This document shows, in pieces, positions 60,301 through 64,000 of a stretch of 64,000 bases of DNA (within the stretch, counting starts at the first letter, position 1; the number at the start of each line of letters is the position of its first letter). The notes beneath the pieces were generated by a model. It worked only from the letters and a program-made list of their open reading frames with translations, ran no database searches and was not told the DNA's origin. A program made the translations under genes and the position numbers. Source of the DNA: Saprospirales bacterium (GTDB taxonomy: Bacteria; Bacteroidota; Bacteroidia; Chitinophagales; Saprospiraceae); contig PAAY01000013.1 of the NCBI GenBank assembly GCA_002698985.1, forward strand, positions 18,077 through 82,076, read 5' to 3'.

Positions 60301-62548
60301 GGCCACGCTCACCTTGCCGGCTACCGATCCGCTGGCCGTACCGCCATTTTTTGTGAAGACCTATGTCAATGGCTGTCCTTCGCCTCTTTCAGAGGCAATA
60401 CCGGTGCAGGTTGCCACTGCGCCGAACGCCGAGGCCACCAACAGCGGCCCGGTCTGTCCGGGTGAGCCGGTGCAACTTTTCGCAGCTCCGGTTCCGCAGG
60501 GACAGTACAAGTGGTTCGTACAAGGTCAGAACCAGGCTTTTTCTTTCGAGCAAAATCCGGTGACGAGTTTTCAGGCGAGCACCCTGGTGGAACTGCACGT
60601 GAGCACCCAGGGCTGTTCGCAGGAATCGGTCACCCTGATGATGGTGCCGGTATTGCCGAAGCCGGAAGCGGCCACCCTGCCGGCCACCACCACCTATTGT
60701 TCCAACGAAAGCGCCATTCTGGAAGCGGCCAACACGGCGCCGCTGGCTGGCATGATCACCTACACCTGGACCGGCCCACCGGCCACGGGTTTCAGCTATA
60801 CCGGCACGGCCAATGCCAACGGACCCTTCAGCATTACCATACCGAACCTGACCAGTTCTGACGAAGGGGCTTACACCCTGGTGATGACCAGCGAAGATGG
60901 CTGCAAGTCGGATCCCATTTCCACTTTCATCGATGTGGTTCCGACCCCGCAGACGCCGCAGCTCTCGGTTTCTTCGGCAATACTTTGCCAGGGCGAAACC
61001 CTGGAGTTGGGGGCATCCCTGTACAGCAGCAGCAACGTGACCTACGATTGGTATTTCGACAATGGGGTGGTCAACTACCTGCTGGCCAGCACCACCACAC
61101 CTTCTTATTTCGTGCCTTCGGTAATGGCGTCCAACACCGGCACCTACACCGTGCAGGTGACGGTTGACGGCTGCAGTTCCGGCGTGTCCAACCAGGCCAT
61201 GATCAGTGTGGTCAACAGCAGCACTTTCGTGGCCATCGACAACCCGACCAATGTCAACACGCCGGCTTGCGAAGGCGAAGACCTGGAGTTGTCGGTACCC
61301 TTTACACCTGGTGCCACTTATACCTGGTACGGACCCAATGGCTTCAGTTCGCCGCTTGCACAGGTGGTGTTGAATGATGCCTCGGCTTCGCAATCCGGGG
61401 AGTACTTCGTGGTGGTTGAACTGCCTGGCTGCAATGCAACAGCTACGGCTTCAACAACGGTTTACATAGAACCTGCGCCGCCCCTGCCGCAGCTCGTCGG
61501 CCCCGATACCGTTTGCGAAGGCACCGACATTTCCATCTCGGTGGCCAACTGGGTCAGCGGTGCCAGCTACGACTTTTATTTCGGAACCAGCCTGATCAGC
61601 TCAGGGCCGATGTCCGTGCTGAACTTCAATGATATCACACCCAACCAGTTTGGTGCTTACAGTGTGGTTGCCCACATCGGCAACTGCTACACCGAGCCCT
61701 CTGATTACCACTGGCTGTTTGTGGACAAACTGCCCCCCATTGAGGCTTACGCCGGGGACGATGATGTGATCTGCCCGTCGGATGATATGCTCTTTCTGGA
61801 AGCCGACCCGCCAGACATCGGTACCGGCCGTTGGGTACCGCTCACCAATGCCACTGTGGTAAATGAATCGGAAGCCTATACCCAGGCAATCAACCTCGGC
61901 AGTGGCGATCAGGCTTTTGCCTGGGTGCTGTCAAACGGTGCCTGCAAGGATTACAGCGCCGATACAGTGGTCTTCGAAAGGAGTGAACCCATCCAGGCCT
62001 TCCCGGACCTCTACTTTTTGCCGCACGGCGAAGTGCTGACAGGGAAAAAGCTGCTGGCCAATGACCTCATCGGTCCGCAACAGGGCGTGCTGTTTTACCT
62101 GCTGGATCAACCTCAGAAAGGAACCCTGCAGCACCTGGGCGACGGGGAAATCAACTACACTCCCAAGCCCTATGCAGTTGGCCTGGAGGAATTCCGCTAC
62201 CGCATCTGCGACGTGGACTGCCCCGGACTCTGCGACACGGCCACGGTGCGGATCAACATCAAAGGACCGGATTCGGCTGCGGATTGCTTCGTGCCCAACC
62301 TCATCACACCCAACGGGGATGGTGAAAACGAGACCTTCTTCATCCCCTGCATCGAGGCCTTCCCGGGCAGCCGGCTGACTATTTACAACCGCTACGGCAA
62401 CAAGATTTACGATACGGAAAACTACCAGAACGACTGGCAGGGAACCTACAAAGGAAAGCCCCTGCCCGATGGCACCTACTTCTACCAGCTGACTTTCAAC
62501 GATGACACCCGCACCGCCGTGCAGGGCTATGTCGTCGTGCTGCGATAG
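57314..62548 (+). CDS. Giant secreted Ig-like repeat protein with CHU_C (type B T9SS) sorting domain
   Basis: A 1744-residue protein with a signal peptide (residues 1-24). Two related beta domains (~25-190 and ~195-345) precede a SprB-like segment (EYTIDGGQTWKSSPTFSG). Then come about 13 Ig-like/PKD-like modules of ~90-100 residues built on C-x-G-[ED]-x-[VIL]-x-L ... Y-x-W ... G-x-Y-x-[LV]-x-[VA] ... G-C, with a repeated WTGPNGFSS strand. A cadherin-like module (LLANDLIGPQQGVLFYLLDQ) and a complete CHU_C domain (FVPNLITPNGDGENETFFI, IYNRYGNKIYD, LPDGTYFYQLTF) end the protein. It is probably a surface adhesin exported by the T9SS, paired with the downstream PorP/SprF gene. Confidence 0.9.
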   Translation: MMRSKTLFSLLLSFFCALTVLHGQVELKLQLQPDGKTYSVFARPQVDWVSPPANLTHSAQVTIVVPAGGFDVANLTSVNGTWQLATVVVQPPENPQADYLIFALVGATADISYKQNQEIELFRFENDLSGCPGPAELMDNDNDPFAEPNSQGIPAGNKLEIEGAGQGNNAFAGNYAPGSANCLYFTSCAVATRLTLLPDNYYQVAIVTSNNLPPVADPVGAMRFTVKVPSGMFRVHDLTNLIPDKMVFMGIHRYDAPIEAPGYDYIVFNLKANGLQDLVLQPGQEIPVLKFGNEGSCQGDSIYLLNNTTDPFLPPNSQNADVGQSVMLNGISNQYLSTCLDAAHAAPCTPCAFTPPLLKIDSISVAEPVVCLGGQNGIIRIHASGWSPVEYTIDGGQTWKSSPTFSGLKIGMYHPMVRSDYFGCEVTDDHGLLELEKDSFFVLKLDLPEKICAGSDVQLKVLSPQPLPQGSSYKWTGPAGFSSYVPDPVITGVTTFQSGLYSLTVNAPGCSPSSDEGSIEVVTPVEKPAIFAGTPICNGDTLILSTETQAAKYEWIGPLGTAPGVLNLPGMTTQTGETRLGRHHKSYLPGNWRVRVTDSNGCVVEGDPVPVNIKPRPQAYAGNDGPVCQGESVTLLSNPIPGVEYRWFRAGQNTLYSTQAYPVINNVITSETFYLEVLKDGCSSENLAVTTVKLHPKPSVLPQAQYTPAPDCAPQPLILQANHFGTANFFQWTGPNGFSSQLENPVIPNAVAAYNGSYLLQASNIWGCTAEEAFLVDNLVDPIDQPEITTAGPICPGETVELSVQDYVGSNVDYQWFLDGNPIPGATQSKLFIPEADSSDTGDYTVVVQVDQCTVESDPFYANLLNAPMANPDFFLSDPCEGGTLQLFSNASNAVSWQWTGPNGFSSQAPDPIIYDTQFSDVGAYTLTVTSVNGCTYSTSFVVDGILPVPQKPTVASNSPVCSDEEIILQVQNPPLIGTVHYEWINGNGVTLSASEATLTLPATDPLAVPPFFVKTYVNGCPSPLSEAIPVQVATAPNAEATNSGPVCPGEPVQLFAAPVPQGQYKWFVQGQNQAFSFEQNPVTSFQASTLVELHVSTQGCSQESVTLMMVPVLPKPEAATLPATTTYCSNESAILEAANTAPLAGMITYTWTGPPATGFSYTGTANANGPFSITIPNLTSSDEGAYTLVMTSEDGCKSDPISTFIDVVPTPQTPQLSVSSAILCQGETLELGASLYSSSNVTYDWYFDNGVVNYLLASTTTPSYFVPSVMASNTGTYTVQVTVDGCSSGVSNQAMISVVNSSTFVAIDNPTNVNTPACEGEDLELSVPFTPGATYTWYGPNGFSSPLAQVVLNDASASQSGEYFVVVELPGCNATATASTTVYIEPAPPLPQLVGPDTVCEGTDISISVANWVSGASYDFYFGTSLISSGPMSVLNFNDITPNQFGAYSVVAHIGNCYTEPSDYHWLFVDKLPPIEAYAGDDDVICPSDDMLFLEADPPDIGTGRWVPLTNATVVNESEAYTQAINLGSGDQAFAWVLSNGACKDYSADTVVFERSEPIQAFPDLYFLPHGEVLTGKKLLANDLIGPQQGVLFYLLDQPQKGTLQHLGDGEINYTPKPYAVGLEEFRYRICDVDCPGLCDTATVRINIKGPDSAADCFVPNLITPNGDGENETFFIPCIEAFPGSRLTIYNRYGNKIYDTENYQNDWQGTYKGKPLPDGTYFYQLTFNDDTRTAVQGYVVVLR

Positions 62549-62602
62549 GAGGCGGCCTGCTTACACCAAAACCAGCGTTGCGAAATCTTACAAACCAAAG
62601 AG

Positions 62603-63550
62603 ATGAAAAGACTTACACTTTTTCTGATGTTGTTGGCTGCGGTGCCGCTCATGGGGCAGCACGAGGCCATCTTCTCACAGTTTTTCTACAACAAGAGTTA
62701 TTCAAATCCTGCGGCCGCCGCTGCCGAGGGAGTTCCTTCCATCGCTGCCTTTCACCGGCAGCAATGGGCAGGGCTGGAAGGGGCGCCGCAGACTTCCAGC
62801 GTGCTGTTCAGTACGCCTGCCTTCGGTAAACGGGTGGGGCTGGGCCTCACCCTGCTCAACGACCGCATCGGCTTCTTCAACAACAGCTTCGTAAACGTGG
62901 CCTATGCCTACCGGATGCCCATCGGCAAAGGGGTCATCTCTGCCGGCATTCAGGGCAGCTATGTCTTGTACCACACCGACTGGGCGGCTGCCAAAACCAA
63001 CGGACCCAATTCAGACCCCGTTACCGATACCGACCCCTGGGTGTCTTCTTTCAATGTGGGGGCCGGGCTGCACTATCAGAGCCGAAATTTCTTTGCCGGA
63101 ATTTCCGTGCCCTACTTCCTGAAGCAATCCTACACCGGCATCGACGACGGGGATTCACCGACGCTGTCGCAGGCATCACCGCACTTCTTCATCACCGCCG
63201 GAGGTGTGATCACCCTCAGTGAATGGACCAAGATGCGACCTGCGTTCCAGACCCGCATTGTAAAAGGCGCTCCGGTCAGCACCGATGCCCACCTGAGCTT
63301 CGGCCTGCTGCGTGGCGCCCGCCTCTGGATGGGGGCCACCTACCGCTGGAGCTTTTCCGATTTGCCCAGCATGGGCGATGCCGTGGCTGTTCAGGCACAG
63401 TTTCAGGTCAGTAACCGCCTGCGCTTTGGCACCGCCTACGATGTGAGCCTTGGCTCCCTGCATTGGGACTTTGGCCGCACCTACGAGGTGATGCTGGAAT
63501 ACACCTTCCTCCCGCCGGACAGTGGGGTTGTGAATCCGCGGTATTTTTAG
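62603..63550 (+). CDS. PorP/SprF family outer-membrane protein of the T9SS
   Basis: A 315-residue protein with a signal peptide (residues 1-19). The N-terminal HEAIFSQFFYNKSYSNPAAA and RQQWAGLEGAPQTSSVLFST are the PorP/SprF signature. The remainder alternates beta-strands as in an outer-membrane barrel. SprF proteins are needed to export or anchor the CHU_C protein coded just upstream, and the gene order (54-bp gap) matches the SprB-SprF arrangement in Flavobacterium. The last ~27 codons are duplicated downstream at 63664-63745, and the stop is followed by TTGTTGA repeats. Confidence 0.92.
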   Translation: MKRLTLFLMLLAAVPLMGQHEAIFSQFFYNKSYSNPAAAAAEGVPSIAAFHRQQWAGLEGAPQTSSVLFSTPAFGKRVGLGLTLLNDRIGFFNNSFVNVAYAYRMPIGKGVISAGIQGSYVLYHTDWAAAKTNGPNSDPVTDTDPWVSSFNVGAGLHYQSRNFFAGISVPYFLKQSYTGIDDGDSPTLSQASPHFFITAGGVITLSEWTKMRPAFQTRIVKGAPVSTDAHLSFGLLRGARLWMGATYRWSFSDLPSMGDAVAVQAQFQVSNRLRFGTAYDVSLGSLHWDFGRTYEVMLEYTFLPPDSGVVNPRYF

Positions 63551-64000
63551 GATTGTTGAGATTGTTGAAATGTTGAGATTGTTGAAGGGCTAACTCCTGG
63601 CTGTGGCCGGGAGGTCGCTACTTAGATACGTCAACGAGCGGAGCTCGTGACGAGCCGGCGGGGCTTTGGCCGCACCTATGAAGTGATGCTGGAATACACC
63701 TTCCTCCAGCCGGACAGTGGGGTTATGAATCCGCGGTATTTTTAGGATTGTTGAGATTGTTGAAATGTTGAGATTGTTGAAAGGCTAGCGATGCTTCTCG
63801 GGCAGGAATAAACATTAAAGCACGTCTTGCTCGCCCCGAGCTGCGCTCGGTGGCGGACATAGGTGGCGGCCTCCCGGCCGCCGTAAAAAGAATCAAACTA
63901 ATCAATTAAAACACTCAGCGGCCAGAGGCCGCGACGAAAGTGCGTCAACGAGCGGAGCTCGTGACGAGCCGGTGGGGCTTTTACTTCAATGCAGGAAGGA
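63551..64000. repeat. Repeat-filled region after porP, with duplicated porP 3' end
   Basis: 63469-63593 and 63664-63789 are colinear, offset 195 bp, with about 6 differences in 125 bp: the end of porP, its stop codon and the GATTGTTGAGATTGTTGAAA array. A second repeat, ACGAGCGGAGCTCGTGACGA with flanks, occurs at 63629-63668 and 63943-63982; its core ACGAGC-GGA-GCTCGT is a hairpin. A further hairpin GGCGGCC-TCCC-GGCCGCC (~63866-63883) is present. No complete gene is seen. Confidence 0.8.
63664..63745 (+). pseudogene. Duplicated 3' end of porP
   Basis: Codes for the last 27 residues of PorP/SprF from FGRTYEVMLEYTF to NPRYF and the stop, with P-to-Q and V-to-M changes and two synonymous ones. 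No start or upstream sequence. Confidence 0.88.

Noticed and set aside
60389..61393. Minus-strand frame opposite the CHU_C protein
   Set aside because: Shadow of repetitive Ig-like modules; no protein-like features.

Overview
The window is a piece of a Bacteroidota chromosome, most likely from the class Saprospiria (Lewinella/Haliscomenobacter-like). The evidence is several type IX secretion (T9SS) components and cargo proteins: a PorW/SprE lipoprotein, a PorP/SprF protein, two proteins with type A sorting tails and one with a CHU_C (type B) tail. Many lipoproteins have no close assignment, and the promoters fit the Bacteroidota pattern (-7 box TANNTTTG). Most of the window is GC-rich. A block at about 45.5-55.0 kb is clearly AT-rich and looks acquired. 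No rRNA, tRNA or CRISPR array was recognised.

Layout. 0-10 kb: a truncated secreted metzincin protease, an MFS transporter, rfbA, a degenerate response regulator, a fused E1 alpha/beta 2-oxoacid dehydrogenase and PorW/SprE. 10-20 kb: an M23 peptidase, an array of ~100-bp repeats, a two-gene glycosyltransferase operon, a class A PBP and an FtsX-type permease. 20-25 kb: a BatC-like TPR protein with two small lipoproteins, an orphan MNT nucleotidyltransferase, an operon of a DUF4834-like protein, an RluA pseudouridine synthase and a hypothetical protein, and two membrane proteins. 25-34 kb: a secreted CotH/LTD protein, a 71-residue peptide with a GG leader, a TPR-like protein, nadB, a VWA protein and a lipoprotein. 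34-45 kb: prs, two ArsR-like regulators, tsaB, prfA, a GH57 protein, an M1 aminopeptidase and a cytochrome P450. 45.5-55 kb: the AT-rich block (FkbM methyltransferase, repeat-rich T9SS cargo, IS91-like remnant, two secreted proteins, and an operon with a DoxX-like protein, DUF2071 and a methyltransferase). 55-64 kb: a lipoprotein, a 1744-residue adhesin-like CHU_C protein and PorP/SprF.

The most unusual signals are not genes. (1) The last ~45 codons of the P450 gene, with stop codon, recur twice downstream (50.0 kb and 52.5 kb) and divide the AT-rich block into three modules. An IS91-like transposase remnant lies next to one copy. The 3' end of porP is duplicated in the same way at the right end of the window. 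(2) Telomere-like heptad arrays (GGGTGTA/GGGTTTA on the coding strand, with the spacing of a G-quadruplex) begin at or within a few bases of the stop codons of three separate genes. Other genes have 9-bp arrays or a 16-bp CCCGAAAGCTTTCGGG-type palindrome in the same position. (3) A ~100-130 bp inverted-repeat element occurs twice; in one copy it contains the start codon of a glycosyltransferase gene.
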